A DNA stretch of 64,000 bases from Pseudo-nitzschia pungens. Taxonomy: Eukaryota; Bacillariophyta; Bacillariophyceae; Bacillariales; Bacillariaceae. The stretch spans positions 3,534,001 through 3,598,000 of the forward strand of contig CM074759.1 of NCBI GenBank assembly GCA_037355855.1, in the 5' to 3' direction. How positions within the stretch are numbered: the stretch's first letter is position 1; every line of letters starts with the position of its first letter. The translations under genes and the position numbers were made by a program. Shown here one piece after another: positions 21,601 to 33,300 of the stretch. The notes below the pieces were generated by a model that made no database searches, was not told where the DNA came from, and saw nothing but the letters and a program-made list of their open reading frames with translations.

Positions 21601-24050
21601 TCTGTTATTTGATTGATTTCAAATGGAATGGATCCGGTTGGGACTATCGCTCCATTGCTGACATGCCCGGTGACTTCTCTGTTGCTGACAAGAATGGCAA
21701 TCGAGCTACCCTGGATCGTTTTGAAGTTGACCATGCTGACAAGACCCTTGGGGTTTTTATCTCCATGGATGGCAATGAGGAAGCACAGATTGCTCACATG
21801 AAGTCCCAGTCTCAGTCTTTTGGCTCTCAGCTCAAGGCTTCCAAGTGTGAGAAGAGGGCATCCCTCTACACATTCAAGTATTCTTTCATGAAGTCTGTTG
21901 AATACCCCATGCCTGTCACGCAACTTGATGAGGCCACCTGGACTAAGATTATTCACCCAGCTCTTGTTCCTGTGCTGAATAAAGCAGGGATGTCACGGAC
22001 ATTTCCTAGACATGTGTTCTACGGTCCTTCCCTTTATCAAGGCTTTGGTTTCATTCATCCATACCTCCTCCAAGAGTTTAGCCATATTGCCACTCTCTTT
22101 CAGGAATCTGTCAGGTCCTCGCAAACTGGTAGGATTCTCAGGCTAACTGCTGAGTCTCTCCGGCTTGAACTTGGACTTCCTCTCCATCTTGGTGTCACAC
22201 CCTATCATCCTTTTGCTTCATACGTCACTCCTTGCTGGTACAAACATGTGTGGAAGTTTTTCTCTGTTCACCCTGTGAGCTTGTTTGAAGACTTCCCAGA
22301 TCTTCCTCTGCTACGTTCCAATGACTGTTATCTCATGCAAGCCTTTGTCAACGCTGGCTTCAGAGGTGCTGACTTGTCCCTCTTGAATCACATGCGCATG
22401 TCCCTCAAGGCTATTTCCCTTGCTGACATTTGTACTCCAGATGGGAAAAGACTCTCTCCCATGGCCTTCCAGCTGACATCCTCCAATCACTTGAGGGATC
22501 ATCTTGACTGGCCTAGATGTCCTCCATCCTGGCCTCCAGCAGCACAGCGCTTATGGACTAAGGCTCTTCAGACCTGTTTTCTTCCCCCCTGTCCACCCCC
22601 TGCAGCCAGGGCACTGGCTCCTTCTTTTCATCTTGGGCATTGGCTCTCTCCCCAGACATTGTTCCTCACAGGCTATAATTTTGTCAGTGGGTCCCCTGAG
22701 GATCAATCTTCTTACAGGAGTGAACTGGCAGGTATCATTGGGGTTCTCACCTGCTGCACTGCTCTGGTGAGTCTTTATGATATTGCTTCTGGCTCTATCA
22801 ACATTGCCCTTGATGGTGACACAGCTCTCAAACAGGCTCAGGGCTCTTGGCCATTGGTTATTTCCCAAAAGTCTTTTGATTATGTTTATGTCATCAGAAA
22901 CATGATTTCTGCCCTGCCAATTTCTGTGCACTTTCAGTGGGTCCAGGGACATCAAGCTGGAATCTTTCTTGATTGGTGGGCACTTCGCAATCATCAGGTT
23001 GACAGCATGGCAAAGGCTTTTCTCTCTGTCCATAGAGCTTCTGCCCATCACTATCCCAGACTTGTGTTTGAGCCCTGGGCCTTTTCTCTAAATGGATACA
23101 AGTGTTCAAGGTTTGATAAAAATGCTTTGCATGTTGCCATTTCTGGTCCTCCTCTTCTTAAATATTGGCAGACCCACCATGACATCCCCATTCCACAACC
23201 TGTTCTGAGTTCCATCCATTGGTGTGCCCATCTGTCTGCCTTCAAGCGTCTGTCTCCTGGCATGCAAAGGTGGTTTGTCAAGTTTGCTTCTGGATGCATT
23301 GGTGTTGGCAACCAACTACTTCACTACCAGTATCAGGATCACTCCAGGTGTCCCTTGTGTGATGCAGACAACGAGAAGGTTTCTCATGTGCTCTCCTGCA
23401 AGGATACTGGGGCTGTCACGCATAGTGTGTCTGCCTTCACGGGACCACTGCAGAAGAGGCTTGAAGCTGAACAAACTGATCCATCATTGGCTGTTGCCAT
23501 TGTGGATCTCCTCACCAGAGTTCGGAAGGGCCAGAGAATTTATCCATCATCCTACTCACTTGCAATTGCTTCTGCTGTCAGGGCACAGAGGACTATTGGT
23601 TGGCACAACTGGCTTCTTGGTAGGTGGTCTCCTCGCTGGTATCAAATCCAGGCTGACTACTACTCCCACATTGGAAGCAAGCGCTCTCCCAAACGTTGGG
23701 CTACAGCTATCATCCATCAGTTCTTTCTTACCTCCTGGGATCTTTGGACTTATAGGAATGAACGACTCCATGGTCCTGGGGGTACCCTTGATGCTGAACA
23801 ACACCAATCTCTTGATGCTTCCATCACCTCAGAATTGGCAATTGGTGCAGCTGGTGCACTTCCCCAGTCACACTCCCTGTTACAAACCCCTTTCCACGTC
23901 CTACAAGGTTACACCCTGACTGCCAAGCGGCAGTGGCTTGCAACCATCCACCTTGCAAGGAAGCAGTATGCAGCGCCTGTCCCACCAGTGCAGCCATACC
24001 AACAAGAGGCTGCTCTTCTCAGAGCCTGGCTTACTGGACCTCAGGGTTAA
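18686..24050 (+). pseudogene. LINE ORF2: endonuclease, RT, RNase H, zinc finger; frameshifted
   Basis: The chosen start is ATG 18686, which overlaps the ORF1 TAG (an upstream in-frame ATG lies at 18614). The APE-type endonuclease shows IITFQNIG, an AEHCLNE acidic site, VGIDQNAD, TPIDAIW and SDHRMLW. Reverse transcriptase shows AMNDAKGCYDRI (motif A), GCGQGNGIGP (motif B) and FAFVDDTDLF (motif C). RNase H retains SYRSELAGI, ALDGDTAL, VQGHQAG and NHQVDSMA. The C-terminus has a CX2CX8HX3C finger (CPLC...HVLSC). One extra T at about 21145 breaks the frame inside motif A. A deletion near 22650 (159 codons, in frame) removes the first RNase H aspartate seen as AVCDGSFDP at 53.9 kb. Confidence 0.85.
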
Positions 24051-24276
24051 TTACACTTTGTACCTTGGTTTTGTCTTCTGATCATGCTTCTTATCCTGTC
24101 CCATCCCTTTTGATACTGGATCTTATCCCAATATCTTCATTCCCATTTCACTTTCTCTCAAGTCCCTATTTTGTGGGACTTGTTTGTCTTTTTCCCTGCT
24201 TGATGTTCAAGGTTTGTTTGAAAATTTGTCGTTCTGCCACTTGGGGTCCTGACTCTATGATGGAGGCGACGTTAAA

Positions 24277-24316
24277 GTCTGGTTACAGACTGAGTAATTT
24301 AGTTTCACCTTTGGTG
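24277..24316 (+). other. LINE 3' double hairpin, copy 2
   Basis: GTCTG-GTTA-CAGAC (24277-24290), then TCACC-TTT-GGTGA (24305-24317). Compared with copy 1 the closing pair changes from C-G to T-A, a compensated change. Confidence 0.65.
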
Positions 24317-24346
24317 ATTAAAGTTATTTAAATACGTATATTATTA

Positions 24347-24366
24347 TTGCTCTGAGTAACTAACTT
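24347..24366. repeat. LINE target-site duplication, right copy
   Basis: Exact repeat of 14011-14030, directly after the (ATT)n tail. Confidence 0.9.
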
Positions 24367-25250
24367 GCTTCGGTTTCTAAACCAAATTCTTTTGTGATGG
24401 GGACTGTTTCCATCCAATTTCTAGAACGTCCGAATCGATGGTCCGTGTCGATCGGAGGTCGCGCGTCGACAATCAAAAGAAAGGTATCATGTATCACGTC
24501 AGCATTGGTGTCAACACTTTCGTGTCAACAGTTTCGTGCCGACGTCTAAGAAAAAAAGGTATCCGCATCGATGGTTCCGATTCAATGGTTGGCTAAAAAG
24601 GTATCCAAATGGTTGGTTACGACCAAAAAGAAGAATTCTATTCGGTCTTTCTGCTCCGGACCAATCGATTTGATTCTGAGATATGACAGATCTCAGGGTT
24701 CTTGGCTTGTCTGATTCCAAATTCCCTTGGCTAAAATCAAAATCGATGGTATAGCAGGTTCGAGGTTGTCTGCGCCTCGTTGTTTCGGATGGGACTGACG
24801 TCATGTCCTTGGTCTGCTGGACACTGTCTTCACTGGAAAGTACGTGGTGGTCTGTCTCCACGAAAATTCTTTTCCAGCGTTGTTCCATCCCCGGCAAACG
24901 TCCCCTTGAATCCTGTAAAATAACAGGGAATCATGGACGTTGCTTTCTCCACGTCCGTCTTGCTCCTTCCCCACCGGACTGAGCCTCCATGGAGCCACCA
25001 TGATACTCATCTACTGTATAAACAGGCCCCAGAGGTGGATGTGTGGGCTCCGGTCGTTTCGCGGGTCTAGGGAAGGGCTCCCCATTAACATCAGAGATCT
25101 CGCGATGTCAGCTGCTGGTCCAGTTTCAGCTGAGGTTTTACATCCAAGTGTAGGCATGGATGCCAGTGGTGATCAGCCAGCTGGGTTTCATCACGCGCTC
25201 TAGCCGGCGTCCCGGTTCGTAGTGGGTCGAGCGGTGGGTCTGATAAACTG
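24367..25250 (-). other. copia leader (5' untranslated region)
   Basis: About 880 bases between the copia 5' LTR and the LINE insertion; on the minus strand it leads to gag. It contains an unrecognised minus-strand frame of 128 codons (24511-24897) with no known domain and several short internal repeats of the ggtatcc and atcgatggtt type. The sequence next to the LTR reads CAGTTTATCAGACC on the minus strand. I could not match it to a standard tRNA 3' end. Confidence 0.6.
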
Positions 25251-26194
25251 TGTTGATATCCGCTCGTCAGCGGTCTTCAGGGTCTAATCGTAGATAAATA
25301 TCTCGTACTGCGTACTGGAAAAATAGGCGAAAGCCTTAACAATAATAATGCGTACATCCCTGGCAAAGGGTGAGACTACAGCGGACTGTTCAAGGTCTTA
25401 TTGCATACACTTAGTTACTACAAGGTACTTCCCTAGAGGTACATCGGAATCGATCGAAAGGGGAGGGCATGATAGGCATTTAATTTAGAGTGAAATATAA
25501 AGAGTGAATAAAGGGAGCTGAGCCAAAGCGCTCAGCTCTCGTATCGTGACATCGATTCGCTAACTCGCTAACTCGTATAATAACAGAGCTCCTGTAGCTC
25601 TGGTACTGTATCCTACGAGTAGCGTACCGTATCGGAGTATCGTAGCGTAGCTTCGTTTAATTAAGCTTCGCTTAATTATCCAATCGTGTGCTAGCTCACT
25701 TATGCTAGCACGTTTGGTAACTGTTTGGGCCGGGTATCCGGTCATGGTATATATTATACACCAATGACCCGACCCCGGCGGTAGCATCGTATCTTAGCAA
25801 GATATTATAGTAGGTTAGCACCATCAGTATCTCGTAGCCTTAGCAACCCTAACCCTGTAGCATTTAGCTACACCATAACAGGTGCTTTACTCGGGGTACG
25901 TACGATTGGTACAAATCGTACGCGGCGACCCTAGTAAACTCTGCTAGCATCCATACTAAACAGGATATAGTAGGATATAGGTCTGCTGCTAAGCCTGTTG
26001 CTAAGCCTGTTGCTAAGCCTGTTGCTAAGCCTGTTGCTAAGCCTGTTGCTAAGCCTGTATGCTAGCAATTAGCACACAGCCTAGCACTCAGACTCAGCAC
26101 CTGTTAGTCAGCTACTGGATGTTGCTGTCTGTAGACCCAGTAGCCCTTCTACACAGGAGCCTTAGCACAGATCATAACACACTGGATATCTTCA
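25251..26194 (-). repeat. copia LTR (5' LTR)
   Basis: 944 bp, six units of gctaagcctgtt at about 25987-26058, otherwise collinear with 7578-8533. TG...CA ends on the minus strand (TGAAGATATCC ... GGATATCAACA). Confidence 0.8.
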
Positions 26195-26499
26195 TACTAG
26201 CGTAGGCTAGTAGTGTTACGAATTAATAATTAACCGAATCCCACATGGGATTCAAATATATATAAGGTATCCATGTACGGATATCTGGTATGTACAAACA
26301 GGCATGCAGAAGAGAGCAATTATACGATTAAGATTACATACAGAATATATGTTATATACAGGGACGGATATTATATAAAGAGATCGCGATGACCTCATCG
26401 CTCATTATTTCCTCTCTTTAATTTCAATCCCATCTCGTAAAGTGAATTAACACACAATTATTCGATACTACTCCAAATTTTCTACTTTAGAGTGTTACA
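26195..26499 (-). repeat. Gypsy family-1 LTR, right part of the split solo LTR
   Basis: Ends with gagtgttaca. Its body is the inverted partner of the family-1 LTR at 26537-26846, so that the two face each other across a 37-bp spacer (26500-26536). Confidence 0.7.
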
Positions 26500-26536
26500 A
26501 GGCCCAGTACTTAATTGAACGTACTGACCATACCTT

Positions 26537-26846
26537 TGTAACACTCTAAGGTAGAAATTTGGAGTAGTATCGAATAATTGTGTGTTAATTCACTTTACGA
26601 GATGGGATTCAAAATAAAGAGAGGAAATAATGAGCGATGAGGTCATCGCGATCTCTTTATATAATCTACAGCCTCGTATATAACATATATTTCGTATGTA
26701 ACCTTAATCGTATGATCGCTCTCTTCTGCATGCCTGTTCACACATACCAGATATCCATACATGAATATCTCTTTATATTCGATTCCCATGTGGGATTTGG
26801 TTAATTATTAATTCGTAACACTACTAGCCTACACTAGCATGTTACA
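26537..26846 (-). repeat. LTR of gypsy family 1 (copy A, 3' LTR)
   Basis: 310 bp, TGTAACACTC ... GCATGTTACA. It is followed on the right by tagtgcctcatga, the same motif that follows the LTR of copy B at 31118, marking the pol side and polypurine tract (minus strand CATGAGGCACTA). Confidence 0.8.
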
Positions 26847-29616
26847 TAGTGCCTCATGATTGAATGAATCCCACAGTTAAGCCGCCCAATGACTCATGAA
26901 GCAGTCTGAGTCATTTTATTGGCTTAATTCAATATCTGCGGATTCATTTGACGTAGACTCCGACTGATTCGCTTGACTTGGTTCCTGATACGGAGTGAGC
27001 TTTTGGATGTTTACTGTTTCAACTATGGAGGGCTCTTTCTGCAATCTTACAGTTCCATTCGAATTGACTTGTATGATTTGGAAGGGACCAGTCTTTCGAG
27101 GTTGTAGCTTATGAGGGTCCAGCTCTTGTATCCATACCTTGTCATTGGGTTTAAAGGTATGCTTGATCCTCTTGGCATTGTCTTGGAGTAGGTTCTTGTT
27201 AATCCCTTGTTGTCGGAGTTGCTGCAGCGCTGATAGATTAGAGGTTAGTGGCAGATCAACCAACATGTCTTAATTGAATACCAGAGACCCTGGGGATGCT
27301 TGTAAAGCAGCATTGACAGCACACCGGGAGGCATGCATGCAGGTTGCAAGGGCATTATCCATGAGCTGACTAGCTCTGGTGTTGACTTGAGGGGGATTAA
27401 CATGCACTAGTACTCTGAGGATATCAGCAACTGTATGATGGACTCTTTCACAGATGGCATTTGACTGGGGATTCTTCACTGTTGTTGGAACCGATTGGAT
27501 TCCATACTGCTTGAGGGTAGTCTGAAATTCAGCTCCTAGGAATTCTCCACCATTGTCATGGACACATCTGATGGGTCTTGGATACCTTGAGAGCCAGCAG
27601 TTCTTGAATTGGTCTGATACATGCTGAGATGACTTGTCCCTGATTCTGATAATTTCAAGGAGATTCGTGACTGGATCAGTACAAGTTAGTGCCTTGAAAT
27701 TGTAGTTCTTGCCTTGGGCTGCAATCTTTCATGGGCCTATAAGGTCCACATGTACTTTGTTGAATGGTTATAGTGGTGCTTCTTTGGGTGGAAGCTTGCC
27801 ATATTTGGAGTGCTGGTTCTTGTACTTAATGCAATTGTCGGGGCAGATGTAAGTCTTGCAAAGATTGGATAGATTGTCGATGTAGAATCTTGTGGAAATA
27901 GTCTGATATAGCCTGGTGGATCCACAATGACCCAACAGGAGATGGTACCATTTGATGCTATCATTAGAGAGAGAGCTTGGTATGTATATGCGCCAGTTGT
28001 CTGGGTTAGATTGGTTGGCATAGCAGAGGATGTTATTGCCTTCAAGTTCTTGATAGAAGAAGGCTTTGGATTGAATCTTGAACTTGATGGTAGAATCTTT
28101 CTGCTGATGAAGATAGATATTGGAATAGTTCACCGGGCATTCCAGGTCTTGGTTATTTGGTAGGTTGACTAGGCACTCATTGTTCAGCAAACAGGATTGT
28201 AGTTCCTGATCTGCGTCATTGCACAAGTGCTGGAATAGGTTGGGGAACTCTGTTAGAAACAGTTCTTCATCTTGTTTGGGGACTTCAAGCTTCAAGAAAT
28301 CAATTGAGGTGCCCTTTGAGAGGGCTTTCTTCCCTTCAGTAGGTGGATCCATCCTGGGGAGTCTGGAGAATGCATCAGCAAGAACATTCTTCTTGCCTTC
28401 AACATAGGTGAGATTGACACCAAATTCTTCAAGGAATAGTCTCCACCAGAGGGCCGGACTGAGAGGGTTCGGAAGGGAAGGTTCTTATGGTCAGTGTATA
28501 CATTGATAACACCACCAAGAAGCATTTTTCTGTACTCTTTGCAGCAGAGTACTATTGCAAGGAGTTCTTTCTCCATAGTAGTGTAGTTCTTTTGGGCATC
28601 AGATAGTTTCTTGGACCAGTAAGCTATAGGCTTGCCATCTTGTAGTATGGCAGCTCCAAGCTGTAGGTCTGAGGCATCAGTGTACAGTTCAAAGGGCTTG
28701 TTAAGGTCTGGATAGGTGTTCAGCGCATCCGCTGCCACCATGGCTTTCATCTCTTGAAAGGCCTTGTCTTGAGCAGGTCCCCACGTGAAACCTGCAGGGG
28801 CTTTCCTTTGTTTGCCTTTGATGGCAGCTGCTTGAGGAGTTTTCTTGGGGGTACCAGTGATATCGAAGAGAGGAGCTAGGACATGGGATCTTTGGGGCCA
28901 CATGTCTCTGTAGTATCCTACTGCTCCTAGGAAGGACTTGACTTGGGTCACAGTTTGAGGTCGATCCATATGTAGAATTGCTTCAATTTTCTTCCTCCAA
29001 GACTTAATAGCTGTAGGAGTCATCCGGTAACCAAGGAAGTTGGTTTCTTGTACAGCCCAATCACACTTGAGGGGGTTGCACTTCAGCCTGTTCTGGTTGA
29101 GCCTGTCGAGAATCTTGTCAATGGTCTTCATGTGGAGGTCAAAGGATCCATTGGTCCAGACGCCTATGTCATTGATGTAAACAGTGCAGTCAGTATCTTG
29201 TAGTATATCTTCCATAAGCTGTTGGGTAACGTCTGGTGAGACTTTAACTCCCATTGGTAGTCTCTGATACTCATAGCAACCATAAGGGGTGACTATGGTA
29301 CAGAGCTTCTTGCTTGCGTCGTCGAGTTCAAAGCAGTAGTAGTATTGCATGGACAAGTCAATCTTGGTGAAGTGAGTGTACTTGCCTCGCTTGTTCGTGA
29401 TGTCTTGTATCTTGGGAATGGGGTAAGGTCTGCGTTCAAGAAGTTCATTGAGTTCTCTGAAGTCTGATACCCATCTAACTCTGTTGTCCTTCAACAATGA
29501 AGGTTGGGAAGGCCCATTCAGCTGGTCCAGTGCATCTCTTGAGGACTCCATCATTGCAAAGATTCTGGAGCTCCCTTTTGAATAGGTCTTCTCTTTTGTA
29601 TGCTACTGGATAGGGC
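26847..29616 (-). pseudogene. pol: Gypsy family 1 copy A: RT, RNase H, integrase, decayed
   Basis: On the minus strand the sequence opens in the reverse transcriptase fingers (QPYPVAYKREDLF) and runs through RT, RNase H (FELYTDASDLQLG), an integrase zinc finger region (WYHLLLGHCGS) and the integrase core to the C-terminus (QKLTPYQEP). The catalytic RT box reads YIND instead of YIDD, which would abolish activity. Frames break near 28445 and 28300, and a stop interrupts SLVFN-stop-DMLVDL at about 27267. Gag, protease and the 5' LTR are absent; the LTR of copy C cuts in at 29616. Dead. Confidence 0.85.
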
Positions 29617-29893
29617 TGTGACATGCTAGCGTAGCGAGCATGAACCACGATTAAATAATTAACCGAATCCCACATATAAGCCGCCCGGCTTTAGGAGCTG
29701 ACCGGTGTTTGAATACAAATATTCAAACTGTACGCCGGACGCTCCAGCAATGCATGTGCGCCGTTATTCAAATAGTAGCAAGACGCGCTCGTGTATATTC
29801 AAACGTTCACAAGAAAACTGAAATGCTCTCTTAAGAGTTAACGATTAGTCACAATTTTATACTACTCCCAATTTTCTACCTTAGAGTGTAACA
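29617..29893 (+). repeat. LTR of gypsy family 1 (copy C, 5' LTR)
   Basis: 277 bp, TGTGACATGC ... GAGTGTAACA, interrupting the RT of copy A. It is followed directly by the perfect palindrome CAGTAATTACTG (29894-29905). Confidence 0.75.
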
Positions 29894-29905
29894 CAGTAAT
29901 TACTG
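29894..29905. promoter_or_regulatory. Palindrome at primer-binding position, family 1 copy C
   Basis: CAGTAATTACTG is its own reverse complement and starts at the first base after the LTR. The same 12 bases abut the 5' LTR of copy B (34338-34349). A tRNA primer site would normally be expected here. Confidence 0.6.
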
Positions 29906-30032
29906 TTTATCTTCAACGTAGAAAAACAGTAGAATTCAGTACTGAACAAAACAATTAATCAAACAAAACATCGAAACCCTCTATCCTCAACAACAGAGGC
30001 ACCTTATATCCCTGACAAACAACATCTCCACC

Positions 30033-30795
30033 ATGGCAGGAATATACAGAGAACCACCAGTTGCCTACAAGAGCTCCTTCGACAGCTCGAAGCCCAAACT
30101 CGTAACCCTATCAGCCTACGATTCCGAAGACCACTCGGACAGTGTCAAAGTTCCTTTATTCACTGACAAAGGGGGACTAGAAGAACTCCTACATACTGAA
30201 GAAGCCTTCCTGAACGCAGCAGAGGATCTATCCATTCCAGACACCTCGCTAATTCGCTACTTCGGCCGGTGCCTCTGTGTCGATGCGCAGACCAAGTGGC
30301 GAACTCTAACCAGAGCAACTCGCGCCAACAATCAGCGAGTCTATCCTCTTACAAAAGAGGGATACAACGCAGCCTTCCAAGCCTTCATCAAGTTATACTG
30401 CAATGCGGAGGATGCCAGAGACATCATGCATGTCTATCTACGGAGCAGCGCATGCAAGAAGAAGATCGAATCCACCTGCAAGGACCACACGGATCGAATT
30501 ATGACCTTAATCAAGTACTCAGCTAAACTCCATGGATTTGCATCCAACTTAGATCACCTACAGACGCTGACCATCCTCCTTCACAGTTATCCAAACAGCT
30601 GGATCGAAGACTACGTCCGCATCCATCTAAAGCTGACCCCGGAAACAACTGCGCAGTTCATTGTCGACCACATGAGCAGCCTTGACCGGCTCAGCAAACA
30701 GAAGAACAACAAGACAAACCATGGGCGCCGCCCGAACAACAACAACTCCAACAGCTCTAACAACAATCGGAAACGCTCAGGCTCCAATAACAAGG
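30033..30795 (+). pseudogene. gag: Gypsy family 1 copy C gag, 3' truncated
   Basis: Starts at accATGGCAGG (30033). About 254 residues of Gag: MAGIYREPPVAYKSSF, a capsid-like helical region (residues 60-210, including FIKLYCNAEDARDIMH), then an Asn-rich basic linker (residues 225-254). It is cut at 30795 before the zinc knuckle by the LTR of copy B; the frame runs on for about 33 codons of LTR sequence. It aligns with the gag of copy B. Confidence 0.8.
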
Positions 30796-31118
30796 TGTTA
30801 CACGTTAAGGTAGAAATTTCGGAGTGGTATGAATATTGTGAATGTTTAGATACTTTACGAAATATTGTTACGCGAATTATAAATGGAAACATATAAAAAT
30901 TGAGGTCGCGAGCATAGCCACATTTTGGCATGCTCTGCCATAAATGTTGTTTCATTGTCGGTTCCCACGATTAGGCATATATTATCTTCTGGGACTCAAC
31001 CATAATAATTGGGACACATATCGAATGTATCCCTCGTTGAATATCAACATATATTTGATTCCCGTATGGGATTCGTTTAATTATTCATTCGTGAATGTAG
31101 CTACGCTACAGTGTCACA
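30796..31118 (-). repeat. LTR of gypsy family 1 (copy B, 3' LTR)
   Basis: 323 bp, TGTTACACGT ... AGTGTCACA, clearly diverged from the LTR at 34350-34658. The two may not have been born as a pair. Confidence 0.7.
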
Positions 31119-31148
31119 TAGTGCCTCATGATTGAACGGAGACCATAC

Positions 31149-33300
31149 TTAAGCCGACCAGTGAATCGTTGTGGATTCAGATTGGTCAACTGGCGTTGGT
31201 TCTCTGTAAGGGGTTAGCTTCCGGATGTTAACTGTTTCAACAACCGATGGGGTTTTCTGGATTTTAACCGTACCATTGTCATGGACCTGGGCAATAATGA
31301 ATGGTCCTGTTTTTCTTGGCTGTAGTTTGTCTGGATCCGGTTCTTGCATCCATACCTTGTCATTGAGCTTAAAGGTATGTTCCTTACGTTTGGCATTGTC
31401 TCTAAGGAGAGCTTTGTTTATACCTTGCTGTCGGAGCTGCTGTAGGGCTAACAGGTTGGATGTTAGTGGTAGGTCAACTAGCATGTCGCGATTGAATATT
31501 AGAGACCCTGGAGAGGCTTGTAAAGCAGCATTGACAGCACATCTGGAGGCATGCATGCAGGTTGCGAGAGCATTGTCCATGAGTTGGCTAGCTCTGGTGT
31601 TGGCCTGAGGTGGATTGACATGTACTAGTACCCGAAGGATGTCAGCAACTGTATGATGGACTCTTTCGCAGATGGCGTTCGACTGGGGGTTCTTCACTGT
31701 AGTTGGTATCGACTGGGTTCCATACTGTTTGAGGGTAGTTTGGAATTCAGCTCCTAGGAATTCTCCACCATTGTCGTGGACACACCTGATGGGTCTTGGA
31801 TATCTTGAGAGCCAGCAGTTCTTGAATTGGTCTGATACATGCTGAGAGGACTTGTCTCTGATTCTGATGATTTCGAGTAGGTTGGTGACTGGATCAATAC
31901 AAGTGAGGGCTTTGAAGTTGTAGTTTTTGCCTTGGGCTGTAATCTTCCAAGGGCCTATTAGATCCACATGCACTTCATGAAATGGAGCTAGTGGCGCTTC
32001 TTTTGGTGGCAGCTTGCCATATTTGGATTGTAGGTTCTTGTATCGGATGCAATGGTCCGGGCAAATGTAGGCTTTGCATTTCGCGTCGAGGTTAGCTGCA
32101 TAGAATCTAGTTGTTATGGTTTGATAAAGCCTCTTGGATCCACAATGACCCAAGAGGAGATGGTACCAGCGCATGGTATCTTCTGTGAGTGATCGGGGGA
32201 GATATATCTTCCAGCTATCTGGTTTAGTTTGATTGGCGTAACAAAGTATCTTGTTGCCTTCTAATTCTTGGTAGAAGAAGGCTTTGGATTGAATCTTGAA
32301 TTGTATGGTTGGATCCTTCAACTGGTGAAGATAGATGTTAGAGAAGTTCACTGGGCATTCCAAGTCTTGCGCGTTTGGTAGGTTGACTAGACACTCATTG
32401 TTCAGCAGACAAGTTTGTAATTCTTGGTCTGCGTCATTGCATAAGTGCTGGAATAGGTTTGGGAACTCTGCTAAGAACAGTTCTTCATCTTGCTTGGGGA
32501 CTTCAAGTTTCAAGAAATCAATAAGAGTGCCCTTACCAAGGGCTTCTTTCTTCCCAACAGTAGGTGGATCCATCCGGGGGAGCCTGGAGAAGGCATCAGC
32601 AAGAACATTCTTCTTGCCTTCAACATAGGTGAGGTTGACACCGAATTCTTCAAGGAAGAGCCTCCACTGGAGGACGCGTTGAACCGATAGGGTTCTGAAC
32701 GTAAGGTTCTTATGGTCAGTGTATACGTTGATGACTCCACCGAGGAGCATCTTTCTGTACTCTTTGCAGCAGAGTACTATGGCTAGGAGTTCTTTTTCCG
32801 TAGTCGTATAGTTCTTTTGGGCATCAGATAGTTTCTTGGACCAGTATGCTATGGGCTTGCCATCCTGTAGTATGGCGGTGCCAAGCTGTAGGTCTGAGGC
32901 ATCAGTGTACAGTTCAAAGGGCTTGTTAAGGTCTGGATAGGTGTTCAGCGCATCTGCTGCCACCATTGCTTTCATTTCTTGAAAGGCTTTGTCTTGAGCA
33001 GGTCCCCAAGTGAAGGCTGAAGGCGCTTTCCTTTGCTTGCCTTTGATGGCAGCTGCTTGAGGCGTCTTGGGGGCTCCAGTTATATCAAATAGAGGAGCTA
33101 GGACATGAGATCTGCGAGGCCACATATCTCTGTAGTATCCAACTGCTCCGAGAAAGGACTTGACTTGGGTCACAGTTCTTGGCCGGTCCATGTGTAGGAT
33201 TGCTTCTATCTTCTTTCTCCATGGCTTAACTGCTGCAGGAGTCATCCAGTATCCAAGGAAGTCAGTCTCTTGTACGGCCCAATCACATTTGAGTGGGTTC
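31149..33300 (-). pseudogene. pol: Gypsy family 1 copy B pol: RT thumb, RNase H, integrase
   Basis: One open frame of about 700 codons. It begins in the RT connection (NPLKCDWAV, KSFLGAVGYYRDMWP), then RNase H (FELYTDASDLQLG, TEKELLAIV, YTDHKNL, NVLADAFSRL), an integrase N-terminal finger (LLGHCGSKRLYQ, CKAYICPDHC), the D-D-E core (VDLIGPWKI, HDNGGEF, NAICERVHH) and a basic C-terminal domain ending TPYREP. Protease and the RT fingers and palm are deleted: at 33300 the sequence jumps straight into gag and out of frame. The integrase is intact but the element cannot self-replicate. Confidence 0.85.

Larger units (their letters stand above)
14031..24346 (+). mobile_element. Full-length LINE retrotransposon (two-ORF, APE-type)
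   Basis: A 10.3-kb insertion in the copia leader, with a 20-bp target duplication (14011-14030, 24347-24366). Layout: a 1.7-kb 5' region with modular repeats, ORF1 (985 aa), ORF2 (endonuclease, RT, RNase H, zinc finger), and a 3' region with two hairpins and an (ATT)n tail. It is structurally complete, but ORF2 carries a one-base frameshift in RT and a 477-bp in-frame deletion in RNase H relative to the copy at 53.5 kb. It is therefore probably no longer autonomous. Confidence 0.9.
7578..26194 (-). mobile_element. Ty1/copia element, diatom CoDi-like, with nested LINE
   Basis: On the minus strand: LTR (26194-25251), leader split by the LINE, gag (13993-11999), in-frame TGA, pol (to 8788), then a foreign patch and the second LTR (8533-7578). 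The LTRs are 944 and 956 bp; the 12-bp difference equals one unit of the gctaagcctgtt tandem (six versus seven copies). Termini read TGAAGATATCC and GGATATCAACA on the minus strand. Pol is cut early in reverse transcriptase, so the element is non-autonomous. Confidence 0.8.

Noticed and set aside
22640..22690. The 477-bp difference as a spliced intron captured through retroposition
   Set aside because: The extra segment begins with GC and not GT, lacks an AG end at the junction, and is fully coding with an RNase H motif. A deletion is simpler.
24511..24897. 128-codon minus-strand frame in the copia leader
   Set aside because: No recognisable domain, and it lies in the untranslated leader. 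Kept only as a remark.
25200..25250. tRNA-complementary primer site next to the copia LTR
   Set aside because: The bases after the LTR (CAGTTTATCAGACC on the minus strand) match no standard tRNA 3' end I could recall with confidence.
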